DNA of 64,000 nt, from NCBI GenBank assembly GCA_017305135.1, contig JAFKNA010000004.1, positions 62,001-126,000 of the forward strand, written 5' to 3'. The position numbers and the translations under genes were made by a program. Shown here in pieces: positions 1 to 9,104 of this stretch; within the stretch, counting starts at the first letter, position 1, and each line of letters opens with the position of its first letter. The notes beneath the pieces are model-generated. The model saw only the letters and a program-made list of their open reading frames with translations. It searched no databases and was not told the origin of the DNA. The DNA is from Lysobacterales bacterium. Its GTDB lineage: Bacteria > Pseudomonadota > Gammaproteobacteria > Xanthomonadales > Rhodanobacteraceae.

Positions 1-3000
1 GGGAGTGCGGGGAAACGGACGATCTTCGGGTAAGCGCTTTCCATGGTGCTCTCCATCGGTGCGGGTCCGCTGGCGTTTCGCCAGTGGAATTCCTCCATTC
101 GCCCCGGCGATGACAGGTTCGGCGGTGATCGCGAAGAACACCGGGCTCGACCAGTCCCCTTGCGCCGTTTCCAGGTCCAGGGCAACGATACGCCGCTCCG
201 GGTGCGGGTTTAAGAGGCGTGGATTGCTGATGGCCTGCAGCCGGGTGAGGCCGATCAGGCGCAGGAAATCAGAGCGGATCCAGCCGATCGGGGGCGCCTC
301 GTCGCCGCCCGCGTGGCCGGGAACGTCGAGCACGGTGCGGATGGGCAGGCGCGCCACGCCGCCGTCGGCGTAACGGGCGACGAGGAACGCGTATGGCCAC
401 GCCTCCGAGGTGGGCGTGGCCAGCGGTGCCATCAGCAGCACGTGGAAGGCGGCGATGGCAACGTCCGGCACCGCGATGCCGGCGACCCGCGCGAAGGCGC
501 CGCTTCCGTGCCGGCGCAGTTCGACGGCGGCGCGCAGGTCGTAGTCGACGCCGTCGATGCGCGCGAGGCCAAAGCGCATGCCGATCTGTCCGCCGAGCAC
601 GTTGGCGACGATGTCCGGGCGCAGATCCGCCGGCCGGTTGTAGAAGCGGGTGAGGTCGAGCTGCAGGGGCGTGGCGCGCGGATCACGCTCGGGGATCGGC
701 AGGCCGCGCACCGCGCGCGCCGCGGTGAACGTGGGCCGGGTCTCCAGCACCGGCGGCGCGCCGGGATCGGCGCCGCGCAGCGCGGCGCGGGCGCGCTCGT
801 CGGGCATGTCCAGCACGTGTGGGCCGCCGCCGCGCGGTGCCAGCAGCCGCGCCGCCGCGCGCAGCGTCTCCAGCGGCCGTGCGTCGGCGGCAATCGGCCA
901 CAGCAGCCACGGGTGCATGCCGCCGAGCAGCATGCCGTCGTCCGGCGCGAAGGCGAGGCTGAAGGGAAGCGCATAGGGGCCGGCATCCGAATGCAGCGGC
1001 GGGCCGACCGGCTCCAGCGTGGCGGCATCGTAGAGTTGCACGTCGCGGCCGATCGCATGGGCGACCAAGCGTCCGTCGTGGCTGCGCGCGAACACCGCCG
1101 AGCTTTCCGCGTGTACGACGCCTTCCGAGGCGACTTCGGCGGGGCTGCCGGCATCGAGCAGGTCACGCTCGCGGGTGGCGAGGAGCGGCTTGCCATCGAC
1201 GACGGTGAGCCCGACCGGGAAGCCGCCTTCGACGTGGCGCTGCTCGCGCACCACGCCCGCGGCAGGATCCCAGGCGAGGAGATCGGCGTCGTCGGCAAGA
1301 CTGTCGTCGCGCTCGCGGGCGAGCAGCCAGACCAGTGGCGAATCCGGGTCGAAGGCGGCCCAGGTGACCGGCCGGTCGCGTTGGTGCGGGAACACGCCGA
1401 CCACGCCCAGATGGCCGCTGTCCAGCACCCGCGTGTCGCCTTCGGCCGGTCCCGTCGCGAGCAGCCGGCGGCCATCGGGCGAGAGTTCGAACTGCCGCAG
1501 CGGGCCGCGCACGCGCGCTTGGCCGAGGCGCACACCCGAGGCCGCATCGATGCTTTCGATCTCGACCTCGAAGCCGGACGGCGTGTTGTGGCCGAAGCCC
1601 AGCAGCACGCGCGAGCCGGCCGCGTCGACGGCGAGGTGCATGGGGGTGGCGCGTAGCGTGACCGGCGCGATGCGGTCGGCAAGCGTCGCCCCGTCGAGGA
1701 TGTTAAGCTCGGTGCCGGCGGCGGCCACCACGAGGCTGCCCCGCGCGGTGAGTTCCGCGAACATCGGCGGCTGCGGCAGGCGCCGCCACGGCGTGCGCGG
1801 CGCGCCATCGATGCCGGCGATGCGCAGCCGGTCCCAGGCGACGTCGACCAGGCGCTCGCCGTCGAAATGCAGGTTGCCCGCCATCTGCCCGTCGGCGCTG
1901 GCCCGCGCCGGCACCGAGGCGGGCGGCGCGATGCGCCACAGCCGCACTTCGCCATCCAGGCTGACGCTGGCCAGCAGGCGCGCGCCGAGCGCGATGCCGA
2001 GCGCGTTGGTGCCGGCCCGCTCCGTGCGCGTCGGCGAGGCGATGAGGGGCGTGGCCTCCAGCGGATTGGGGCTCTCCTTGGGCAGCCGCCACAGCGCCGT
2101 GTTGCCGAGCCCCGCCACCACCAGCAGGCGCGAGGCGTGGTCGATGGCGACTTCGCGCGGCTCGAACGCGTGCTGTATCTGGCCGGCGTTGAGCGGCTCG
2201 CCGGTGTTCGCGTTGAAGGCGAATGCGGCGCCGTCCCAGCGCACCGCGGCGAGCCAGGCATCATCTTCGCTGAAGGCGACCCAGGTCACCTCGCGCCCCG
2301 CCGGCGTGGCGAGCTCACGCGAGCTGCCGGCGGCGACATCGACCAGGTGCACGTGCCCGCGCGAGTCGCCCACGGCCAGCCAGCGGCCGTCGTGGCTCTC
2401 CATCCAGGCGGTGGGCGCGGCGCGCAGGCCGACCGGGCGCGGCGGCGTGCCGCCGCGGGGATCGCGCAGGGTCAGGAAGCCGTTGGCGTCTTCCTCGCGT
2501 TCGGCGAGGTAGCGCCCGCCCCGGCCGAGCAGGGCCGCCCAGACGTTCGACTGCGGCTTGCGCTGCAGCGGCCCGGCCGCGCGCCAGGGTTCGACCTCCC
2601 AGAGCTGCACTTCGTCGTGGCGGTTGCGCAGCAGCGCATGGCGGCCGTCGGCGCTGAAGATGGCCTCGGCGGGGTCGGCGAATGCCGCCGGCAGCTCGAC
2701 CACGCGGCCCGCATCCAGGTCGACCAGGGAGGTGTCGTTGGAAGCCGGGCTGGCGAGGTAGTCGAACCAGTCCAGGGTGACCGCCAGCCGATGCGCGTCG
2801 ATGAAGCGGAGGCGCCGCGGCAGGCGCGTCGCGCCATCGGAGGTCGGCACCTCCGAGACGTCGACGCGGCCGAGTTCGGCCAGGTTCGCGGTGTCGTACC
2901 AGCGCACGCTGGCGTCGGCCATGGCGAGCGCCAGCAGGCGCCCGTCGGCGCTGAGCGCGCTCGCAAGCGGGGTGCTGCCAGCGAGCACGACGCGGTCGAT

Positions 3001-4371
3001 GAGGCGTGGCCCCTGTGCGAGGATCATGCCGATCTCGCGCCGCTCGATGCCGAGCGGGTCGTGGTGGCCGGCGCGTTCCTGCTCGGCGACGTTGTCCACC
3101 AGCGGCGCCAGCGCCTCGAAGCCGCGCCCGTCCTGCATCAGGCGGAGCGCCGCCCCGCGCCGGCCCGCCCAGAGTCGCTCGCTGGCCTCGCGGGCGTTGG
3201 CGCTGGCGCTGAGGGCATTGCGCTCGGCGCGCTGCCATTGGCCGGTGGTGGATACCAGGCCTGCCGCCAGTGCGCTGAGCGCCAGCGCGAGGGCGGCGGC
3301 GAGCCGTGGCTCGCGGCGGCCCCAGCGCGTGATCCGCTGCAGGGTACCGAGCGGGCGCGCCTCCACCGGTCGCCCTTCGACGAAGCGGGCGAGATCGTCC
3401 GCCAGCCCCCGCGCGCTCGCGTAGCGCCGCGCCGGGTCGTGTTCGAGGCAGCGCAGGATGATGGCGTCGAGGTCGAGCGGCAGGTGCGGCCGGCGCGCGC
3501 GCGGGCGCCGCACGCGTCCGCCGCGCAGCAGATCGAGGGTGGATTGCGCGGTATCGCCGCGGAACGGCGGCTCGCCGGTGACGAGATCGTAGAGGATGGC
3601 GCCGAGGCCCCAGATGTCGGTGGCCGGGGTCAGCGGTTCGGCGCCGATGTCGGCCTGCTCGGGCGCCATGTAGCTCGGCGTACCGGAGATCTCCGTGTTG
3701 TCGAGCACGCGCAGCGGATCGAAGCGGCGCGCCAGGCCGAAGTCCGCCACGTGCGGCGCGCCGTCCTCGTCGAGCAGCACGTTGGCGGGCTTGAGGTCCA
3801 GGTGCAGCACGCCGATGCTGTGCGCGTAGGCGACCGCCTCGGCCACGCTGCGCATGAGGATGGCCGCGTGGCGCGGCTGCAACGGCCCGTCGGCGCGCAG
3901 GGCCTCGGCGAGGCTGCGCCCGCGCACCAGGCGCATGCTGAAGTAGTGGAGATCCTCCGCCGTGCCGACTTCGTACACGGTGACGATGTGGGGATGCTCC
4001 ATCCGCGCGGCGTGGCGCGCCTCGTCCAGGAAGCGCGTGACGAAAGCATGCGAGGCCCACGGACCGGCGGCGAGCAGCTTGATCGCGACTTCGCGGTCGA
4101 GGCCGGACTGGCGCGCGCGGTACACCACGCCCATTCCCCCTTCGCCGATCCGCTCGAGCAGTTCGTAGGCGCCGAACTGGCGCTGCTGCGGGTCGGACAG
4201 GTCGAGCTCCAGCGCGTCGGCGGGCAGGAGCGCGAGCGGCACCGAGGCTCCACCGGCGAAGGGCGCAGCGGAGCCGGACAGGCCGCCGAAGGCGAGTTCG
4301 GCTAGCGCCGCCCGCGCCGCGCCCTGCGGGTCAGGCAGGGGCGGCTGGATGCTGGCGCGGTTCCCCTGCAC
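1..4371 (-). CDS. Membrane Ser/Thr protein kinase with WD40-like sensor region (partial)
   Basis: Cytoplasmic Ser/Thr kinase with a large extracytoplasmic part. At least 1457 codons are present and the C-terminus lies beyond position 1. The kinase domain spans roughly residues 68-335: glycine loop GEGGMG near 76-81, VAIK lysine 98, catalytic HLDLKPAN (His190, Asp192), DFG 210-212, APEQ 236-239. The HRD arginine is leucine, so it is a non-RD kinase. A hydrophobic helix at about 357-376 separates it from a region rich in WD-like repeats (motifs such as LWRIAP, VDLDAG, LSPDGRRL). The GTG start is chosen because GGAGG lies 6 nt upstream and it sits 1 nt after the stop of the preceding sigma gene, implying cotranscription and coupling. 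Family knowledge: such kinases can activate a neighbouring ECF sigma by phosphorylation. The input signal is not evident. The frame is open to the edge and opposing-strand open frames are shadows. Confidence 0.9.
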   Translation of the reverse strand, partial: MQGNRASIQPPLPDPQGAARAALAELAFGGLSGSAAPFAGGASVPLALLPADALELDLSDPQQRQFGAYELLERIGEGGMGVVYRARQSGLDREVAIKLLAAGPWASHAFVTRFLDEARHAARMEHPHIVTVYEVGTAEDLHYFSMRLVRGRSLAEALRADGPLQPRHAAILMRSVAEAVAYAHSIGVLHLDLKPANVLLDEDGAPHVADFGLARRFDPLRVLDNTEISGTPSYMAPEQADIGAEPLTPATDIWGLGAILYDLVTGEPPFRGDTAQSTLDLLRGGRVRRPRARRPHLPLDLDAIILRCLEHDPARRYASARGLADDLARFVEGRPVEARPLGTLQRITRWGRREPRLAAALALALSALAAGLVSTTGQWQRAERNALSASANAREASERLWAGRRGAALRLMQDGRGFEALAPLVDNVAEQERAGHHDPLGIERREIGMILAQGPRLIDRVVLAGSTPLASALSADGRLLALAMADASVRWYDTANLAELGRVDVSEVPTSDGATRLPRRLRFIDAHRLAVTLDWFDYLASPASNDTSLVDLDAGRVVELPAAFADPAEAIFSADGRHALLRNRHDEVQLWEVEPWRAAGPLQRKPQSNVWAALLGRGGRYLAEREEDANGFLTLRDPRGGTPPRPVGLRAAPTAWMESHDGRWLAVGDSRGHVHLVDVAAGSSRELATPAGREVTWVAFSEDDAWLAAVRWDGAAFAFNANTGEPLNAGQIQHAFEPREVAIDHASRLLVVAGLGNTALWRLPKESPNPLEATPLIASPTRTERAGTNALGIALGARLLASVSLDGEVRLWRIAPPASVPARASADGQMAGNLHFDGERLVDVAWDRLRIAGIDGAPRTPWRRLPQPPMFAELTARGSLVVAAAGTELNILDGATLADRIAPVTLRATPMHLAVDAAGSRVLLGFGHNTPSGFEVEIESIDAASGVRLGQARVRGPLRQFELSPDGRRLLATGPAEGDTRVLDSGHLGVVGVFPHQRDRPVTWAAFDPDSPLVWLLARERDDSLADDADLLAWDPAAGVVREQRHVEGGFPVGLTVVDGKPLLATRERDLLDAGSPAEVASEGVVHAESSAVFARSHDGRLVAHAIGRDVQLYDAATLEPVGPPLHSDAGPYALPFSLAFAPDDGMLLGGMHPWLLWPIAADARPLETLRAAARLLAPRGGGPHVLDMPDERARAALRGADPGAPPVLETRPTFTAARAVRGLPIPERDPRATPLQLDLTRFYNRPADLRPDIVANVLGGQIGMRFGLARIDGVDYDLRAAVELRRHGSGAFARVAGIAVPDVAIAAFHVLLMAPLATPTSEAWPYAFLVARYADGGVARLPIRTVLDVPGHAGGDEAPPIGWIRSDFLRLIGLTRLQAISNPRLLNPHPERRIVALDLETAQGDWSSPVFFAITAEPVIAGANGGIPLAKRQRTRTDGEHHGKRLPEDRPFPRTP

Positions 4372-4372
4372 G

Positions 4373-5101
4373 TCAGCCTCCGGCGCTGAAGAAGCCGTGC
4401 AGCGTCTTCTGCTCGTCGGCGAGGTCGGCGGCCGAGCCCACGGTGTCGGAAAGCTCGCGGCCGACCAGTTCGCGAAAGCGCTGGCGCAGCCGCTTCAGCG
4501 CCACGATCAGGGCCAGCGGGCGCTGCCCGAGCGCCGCGGCGAGGGCAGCGTAGCCGGCCGGCGAAGGGTCGCGCGTCAGGTGCGGCAGCAGCGCCTCGTA
4601 CATGGCGCCGTGGCCGGCGGCGCGGGCCTCGTCGCCGAGCCGCGCCAGCGCGCGCGCCATCACTTCCGCCGCGAAGCTGCGCTGGAAGGCGTCGACGGGC
4701 GCCGCCTCGGGCGGATTGTCACGCTGATCGCGCGCTTCGAGTTCGTCGACGTCGGGCGCCCAGGCCAGCGCGTTGGTGCCCGGCAGCTCGCGCCAGTCGG
4801 CATCGAGGAAGCCGCGCAGCCGTTGCAGCAGGAAATCGCGGAAGCGCTGCCGGCGCGCATGCGCCAGCCCGGCGAGGGGACTGGCGATGAGGTCGGCGAA
4901 GAAGGTGCGGGTGATGTCCCGCGCGGCCTGCGGCTGGTGCCCGGCGTGGCGCAGGTAGGCATACACCGGATGCCGGTAACGGCGGCAGAGCTCGTCGAGG
5001 GCACCGTCGCCACCCGCGCCGGCGCCGCTCGCGTTCAGCACCAGCGACCAGCAGGTGGCGGAAAAGCCGCCGCTCGATGGCATGGAGGCGGGAATGGTCA
5101 T
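4373..5101 (-). CDS. Divergent ECF-type sigma-70-like factor, kinase-linked
   Basis: 242-residue sigma-70-like protein, middle gene of a sigma-sigma-kinase operon. Region 2 is recognisable (CRRYRHPVYAYLR, then DITRTFFADLIASP) and the C-terminal third resembles region 4 (LGQRPLALIVALKRLRQRF). Unlike the upstream paralogue it lacks the acidic DxAED stretch in region 2.2; the equivalent segment reads QAARDITRTF, with two threonines. Established for kinase-dependent ECF factors (Vibrio EcfP, Xanthomonas EcfK): a phosphothreonine replaces the missing acidic residues. Phosphorylation of this protein by the adjacent kinase is therefore a reasonable inference, not something seen. It starts 26 nt after the preceding sigma stop and ends 1 nt before the kinase GTG. 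It could alternatively be a degenerate, non-promoter-binding partner of the first sigma. Confidence 0.8.
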   Translation of the reverse strand: MTIPASMPSSGGFSATCWSLVLNASGAGAGGDGALDELCRRYRHPVYAYLRHAGHQPQAARDITRTFFADLIASPLAGLAHARRQRFRDFLLQRLRGFLDADWRELPGTNALAWAPDVDELEARDQRDNPPEAAPVDAFQRSFAAEVMARALARLGDEARAAGHGAMYEALLPHLTRDPSPAGYAALAAALGQRPLALIVALKRLRQRFRELVGRELSDTVGSAADLADEQKTLHGFFSAGG

Positions 5102-5127
5102 GGCGTGCGGGGCTCCGGCCGGTGGCG

Positions 5128-5832
5128 TCAGTCGGCGATCGCGCTGCCGAAGGCGGCACGCAGGCCGCGCAGCTCGTCACGGAGCGCCGTTGCGTCGCTC
5201 GTGGTCTCGCCGATCTCGGCCCGCACCAGCTCGCGCAGGCGGTGGCGCAGGCGATGGACCGCGACCGCGAGGGTGTTGCGGCGGAGGTTCAGCGCCGCCG
5301 CCGCGCGCTCGTAGTCGGCATCGGCGGGGCGTTCGGTGAGGAACTCGCGCAGGTGCTCGTAGAGGGCCAGCTTGCCGGCCGCCCGCGCCTCCTCGCGCAG
5401 GCGCGCCAGCGCGGCATCCAGCGCCGCCAGTGCCCAGTCGCGCTCGAACGCGCTCTCCGGGTCGGTGCCGCCGGCCAGCTGCCCGGCAGCCCCCTCGCCG
5501 AACGGCTCGAAGCGGATGCCGCCGCCGCGCTTGATGCGGCCCGCGTTCACCTGCTGGTCGACCAGGAAGCGCTTGATCGCGGTGAGGAGATAGGCACGAA
5601 AGCGTCCGCGGGCCGGATCGGCGCGCGCGTGCCAGGCGTTTTCGAGGAACTCCAGGAAGAACGCCTGGGTCAGGTCTTCGGCCGTGTCGGCCACCTGTAC
5701 GTGGCGGCGGATGTAGGCCAGCACCGGCGCCCGGTAGGTCCGGCACAGGGTTTCCAGCGCACGGCGCGCGTCGGCGGCGTCGCCGCCGGCCGACAGTACG
5801 AGGCTCCAGCGCGTGGTCTCGAATCGGCTCAT
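5128..5832 (-). CDS. ECF-type RNA polymerase sigma factor
   Basis: Sigma-70-like factor of 234 residues, first gene of the operon leading to the Ser/Thr kinase. Region 2 contains FETTRWSLVL, YRAPVLAYIRR and the canonical ADTAEDLTQAFF; region 4 contains YERAAAALNLRRNTLAVAVHRLRHRLRE split over its helix-turn-helix. The start at 5832 is preferred over a frame extension to 5955 because homologous sigma factors begin just before the FxTTRWSLV motif. The extra upstream residues are basic and low complexity. Proteins of this type are common in Lysobacterales beside large kinases and are thought to control secretion or stress genes. No anti-sigma factor is present, consistent with control by the kinase. 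No convincing promoter was identified upstream. Confidence 0.87.
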   Translation of the reverse strand: MSRFETTRWSLVLSAGGDAADARRALETLCRTYRAPVLAYIRRHVQVADTAEDLTQAFFLEFLENAWHARADPARGRFRAYLLTAIKRFLVDQQVNAGRIKRGGGIRFEPFGEGAAGQLAGGTDPESAFERDWALAALDAALARLREEARAAGKLALYEHLREFLTERPADADYERAAAALNLRRNTLAVAVHRLRHRLRELVRAEIGETTSDATALRDELRGLRAAFGSAIAD

Positions 5833-6050
5833 CACCCGTTCCCGATGGTGTGCGTGCCGCTGGCGATTATGTCGCAGCTTGCGCCGGATGGGTGGCGCAG
5901 GAGCTCGCGAAAACTTGCACATCCCGGGCAACAACCAGTCGCCGGCCCGGTACACGCCCGTGCCCGCTGACTAGGATCAAGCACTTGCATGCCTGATTCG
6001 CGACCGGCCATCCCTGGCCGGGCCGGGAGTCCTGTCGGTTTCACAAACGC

Positions 6051-6692
6051 TCAGCAGACGCGGAACAGACGTTCGGCCGAGGTGCCCGCGAACGCGCCAC
6101 CGCGTGAGCGCCTGAGTTGCTGCTCCAGGCGCAGCTCGTCGGCGCGTGCCTGTTCCCAGGCCTGGCGCTTCAGCCCGCCATCACCGCCGCGGGCGGTTTC
6201 GGCGCTGCGGTAGCGGCAGAACTCGGCGTAGTCCTCCAGTTCCGCGCGCAGGTGCTTGAGGGCGATGTCCACCAGCAGGGCGTCATCCAGCTGGCCCAGC
6301 ACCGGCACGTCGTCGGCGAACAGGTCGTCGGGATCGTCGATGTAGGCGAGGAGGGTGGTGACGCGGAGGGCGACCTCGGCGGCCAGCGTCCACGCCGGAT
6401 CAGCCAGCATGGCGCGCAGTTCCGCGGCGCGCCGCATGCGCGAGGCGATGAACGGCGACTGGCCGCCCGTGGCCGCGGTGCGCAGCACGCGCCGCGCGAC
6501 CCCGGCAAGCTGGTCGGCTCCCAGCACCGGCATGGCCGGATCGAGCAGGCGGGCCAGCGCGTTGAAGCGCTCCACCTGGGCGTCGGCGATGACGATGGAT
6601 TCGATGCCGGGCGTGAAGATGCCCGAGCGCGCGGGGGAAAGATCGAGCGCGACGACCGAGCGCTCGGGTTCGATGCGATAGGTGGTGGGCAT
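6051..6692 (-). CDS. DUF1232 (YkvA-type) domain protein
   Basis: 213-residue protein of unknown function. The DUF1232 signature is clear in the C-terminal half: YIDDPDDLFADDVPVLGQLDD followed by ALLVDIALKHL. In many DUF1232 proteins this forms a short membrane-associated helical unit; here the surrounding sequence is mostly soluble. The start at 6692 (MPTTYRIEPE) is preferred because CAGGAGA lies about 9 nt upstream; an in-frame ATG at 6749 adds only a basic, unlikely leader. The gene stands alone between the sigma/kinase operon and rnk. Directly after its stop codon is GTTTGTGAAAC, a sequence also found just after the pbpC stop. Function cannot be assigned. Confidence 0.78.
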   Translation of the reverse strand: MPTTYRIEPERSVVALDLSPARSGIFTPGIESIVIADAQVERFNALARLLDPAMPVLGADQLAGVARRVLRTAATGGQSPFIASRMRRAAELRAMLADPAWTLAAEVALRVTTLLAYIDDPDDLFADDVPVLGQLDDALLVDIALKHLRAELEDYAEFCRYRSAETARGGDGGLKRQAWEQARADELRLEQQLRRSRGGAFAGTSAERLFRVC

Positions 6693-6890
6693 GGCCGTGG
6701 GTCTCCTGGACAGTCGCCTCGAAGGAGGCGTCCGGTACACAGGTTCCACGCGGCGCGGCGGGGATTACGGGATCGGCGCGGTCACGGCATCAAACATGAC
6801 GCAACGCATTGATCCTGAATGCAGAGAGTGGTGTGCTTCGCCGTGTGCCGCCGCACGGTCGCCCACAGGGTAGGTGTCCACAAAGTCATG

Positions 6891-7022
6891 CGTAGGAGCG
6901 CACCCTGTGCGCGACCGCCGCCGCACCCCGGCGATGCTGCGCAGGATTGCAGGAACCGACGGGCAGGCGATCCGGCCCAGTGCCATCGGGCAAGCCGGGT
7001 CGCGACCGAGGTCGCTCCTGCG
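6891..7022. repeat. Inverted pair of REP-like palindromes (family A)
   Basis: Two imperfect copies of a unit with GTAGGAGCG at one end and CGCGACCG at the other face each other at 6891-6917 and 6996-7020. Each unit can fold as a hairpin. They occupy most of the 359-nt gap between rnk and the DUF1232 gene, which otherwise shows nothing convincing. Similar units occur at 11731, 34700, 45967 and 54446. Such REP doublets are normally spread by RAYT transposases; none is in this window. Confidence 0.7.
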
Positions 7023-7051
7023 GCTGCGGTCGGGAAAGCGGCCGATGACCT

Positions 7052-7465
7052 TCAGCGATGCAGTTCTCCGGCGCGCTCGGGCTGGAACACCACGTCGACG
7101 ATGCGCACGCGGGTCATGCCACCGCCCGGACGCGGCCACTCGATCTCGTCGCCGACCGCGAGGCCAAGCAGGGCGCTGCCGACCGGCGCCAGCACGGAGA
7201 TCTTGCCGCCGCTGTTGTCGGCGTCCTTCGGGTACACCAGGGTGAGCTGGAATTCCTGCTCGGGCGAATCGGTGACGAAGCGCACGGTCGAGTTCATGGT
7301 GACCACGTTCGGCGGCACCTTGCCCGGCTCCACGATCTCCGCGCGAGCGAGCTCCGCCTGCAGCGCCGCCTTGCCGGGGAAGGCGTCGGCGCGCGGCGAA
7401 TCGAGCAGGTCCTCCAGGCGCTCCAGGTCGAGCGAGGAAACGGTAATCCTGGGCTTCTTGTCCAT
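7052..7465 (-). CDS. rnk: Rnk-type nucleoside diphosphate kinase regulator (GreA/GreB C-domain)
   Basis: 137-residue Rnk homologue, close to the 136 residues of the E. coli protein. The N-terminal short coiled coil (LERLEDLLDSPRADAF) is followed by the GreA/GreB C-terminal FKBP-like fold: VTMNSTVRFV, LVYPKDAD, APVGSALLGLAVGDEIEW. Rnk binds RNA polymerase in the secondary channel region and was named for its effect on nucleoside diphosphate kinase levels; the shortened coiled coil lacks the catalytic acidic tip of Gre factors. The start at 7465 has GAGGA 11 nt upstream. A further ATG at 7480 would add only MRTRS. It has no obvious operon partner. Confidence 0.88.
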   Translation of the reverse strand: MDKKPRITVSSLDLERLEDLLDSPRADAFPGKAALQAELARAEIVEPGKVPPNVVTMNSTVRFVTDSPEQEFQLTLVYPKDADNSGGKISVLAPVGSALLGLAVGDEIEWPRPGGGMTRVRIVDVVFQPERAGELHR

Positions 7466-7768
7466 GCTTCTTGTCCTCATGATTCCTCTGTACGGGCGCA
7501 GCGCCTGCGGCGCCCGACGCGACGCAGCGCGACCCGCACACGGCGGACGCGCTGCTCGCGATGATCCGGATCCGGGATCCTCCGGAGGCGCGATGGATCG
7601 ATGCATGATCCGCACATCCGGGGGCTTCCCCCAAAGGCTGGCAGCCAGGCCCGCGCCAGCGGCGCGGGCGTCCCGCTGCCCAGCCGGCCAGCGGCCGGCG
7701 ACGGATGCTCCGCAGCTCGGTTCGTGGCACGCCCTCGCATCATCACGCGATGCGTGCCGGCGCGCAAG
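7466..7768. other. Gap with no recognised gene
   Basis: About 300 nt between the start of rnk and the stop of the antiporter gene, both on the minus strand. The sequence is GC-rich with several short GGATCC-like palindromes around 7565-7585. No protein, RNA gene or convincing promoter can be supported. It presumably carries the rnk promoter and the 3' end of the antiporter transcript. Confidence 0.4.
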
Positions 7769-8971
7769 TCACCCCGCGGCCTCGTCCTCCGCGGCCGGCC
7801 GCACCGGCGAGCGGGCGAGGAGCCAGGCCAGCACCGGCGGGGTGATCACCGAGGTCAGCAGCGACATGGCGACGATCAGCGCGTAGATCTCATCACTGAA
7901 CACGCCGGCGGCCAGGCCAAGGCTGGCGATGACGATGCCCACCTCGCCGCGCGGGATCATGCCCACGCCGACGATGGTGGCGGCGCGTGGCCCGAGCGAG
8001 ATCGCGCCGAGGAAGCCGCCGGCAAGTTTGGATACCACCGCGATCAGCGTGACCACGAACAGCATCCACAGCGCCGCGCCGTCGGCGAACACGCCGAGGT
8101 CGATCTTGGCGCCGGTGACGACGAAGAAGAATGGCGTCAGCAGCGCCAGCAGCGGCTGCATCTGGTGTTCGAGTTCGTGCCGCTTGGGTGTTTCCGAGGC
8201 GATCATGCCGGCCAGGAAGGCGCCGATGATGGCGGCGAGGCCGAACTCGGTCGACAGGTAGGCGAGGCCGAGGCACAGCGCCAGGGTGAGGGTCAGCGGC
8301 GACATCGGGTTGATCGGCCGCTCCAGCCAGCGCGAGCCGCGCCGCATCACGCGCGTGCCGACCCAGCCGATGATGGCGACGAAGCCGACCGCCTGCAGCA
8401 GCACCAGCGCAATGCTGCCGAGCTGCACGCCCTGGCCGCCTTGCAGCGCCACCACGATGCCGAGGATCAGCATGGCGAGGATGTCGTCGATCACCGCCGC
8501 GCCGAGGATCACGCGGCTCTCGATGCGGGTCACCGCGCCAAGCTCCTGCAGCACGCGCGCGGTGATGCCGGCCGAGGTGGCGACGAAGGCGGCGGCGACG
8601 AACAGCGACTTCGACCAGTCCAGGCGCTCATGGTGCGCCCACAGGGTTGCCATCACGAAGGGCACGATGACGCCGAGCACCGCCACCATGAAGGCGCTGG
8701 CGCCGACCTTCTTGAGATCTTCCAGCCGCGTTTCGAGGCCCACCGCGAACAGCAGCAGGACCACGCCGATTTCCGCCAGCAGGTCAATCGGCATGCCGGG
8801 GGCGATCTGCGCCGCGTTGATCCAGCCGAGCACGGACGGGCCGATCACCGCGCCGGCGGCGATCTCGCCGACCACGCCGGGCAGCTTCAGGCGCTGCGCG
8901 ATCTCCGCGCCGACCTGGGCGGCGATGAAGATCACGAACAGGCTCAACAGGATTTGTGCACCGTGCTCCAT
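7769..8971 (-). CDS. CPA2-family cation:proton antiporter (Na+/H+ or K+/H+ exchanger domain)
   Basis: Inner-membrane antiporter of 400 residues with about 12 hydrophobic segments, fitting the Na_H_exchanger domain of the CPA2 family. Recognisable elements are LKLPGVVGEIAAGAVIGP near the N-terminus, GVVLLLFAVGLETRLEDL, the paired-Asp-like core VIDDILAMLILG, and GMIPRGEVGIVIASLG near the end. It lacks the C-terminal TrkA-N/NAD-binding domain of KefB and KefC, so it belongs to the shorter NapA/GerN-like group. It probably exchanges Na+ or K+ for H+ in pH and ion homeostasis; the ion is not deducible. The start at 8971 (MEHGAQILLSLF) begins right at the first membrane helix; longer frames upstream are low complexity and overlap the divergent helicase promoter region. 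Confidence 0.9.
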   Translation of the reverse strand: MEHGAQILLSLFVIFIAAQVGAEIAQRLKLPGVVGEIAAGAVIGPSVLGWINAAQIAPGMPIDLLAEIGVVLLLFAVGLETRLEDLKKVGASAFMVAVLGVIVPFVMATLWAHHERLDWSKSLFVAAAFVATSAGITARVLQELGAVTRIESRVILGAAVIDDILAMLILGIVVALQGGQGVQLGSIALVLLQAVGFVAIIGWVGTRVMRRGSRWLERPINPMSPLTLTLALCLGLAYLSTEFGLAAIIGAFLAGMIASETPKRHELEHQMQPLLALLTPFFFVVTGAKIDLGVFADGAALWMLFVVTLIAVVSKLAGGFLGAISLGPRAATIVGVGMIPRGEVGIVIASLGLAAGVFSDEIYALIVAMSLLTSVITPPVLAWLLARSPVRPAAEDEAAG

Positions 8972-9104
8972 CGGATCGGAATGCCTCGGTCGGCCGTTGC
9001 GGGCGCGTAAACTGGCATGCCGGGCTCGTGACGGCAAGGATCGAGCGGGCTTCCCTGCCGGCCCAGCGCCGCACGAGCGGGCGGAACCTGCGAAAATCCG
9101 CGCC

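Noticed and set aside
313-4305. Very long open frames on the plus strand opposite the kinase gene
   Set aside because: They are low-complexity Arg/Ala/Gly translations of high-GC DNA; the minus frame encodes a full set of kinase motifs and has a proper RBS and start.
5833-6050. Small open frame upstream of the first sigma gene (5832-6044, minus)
   Set aside because: No RBS, no coherent composition, and it overlaps the sigma gene leader.
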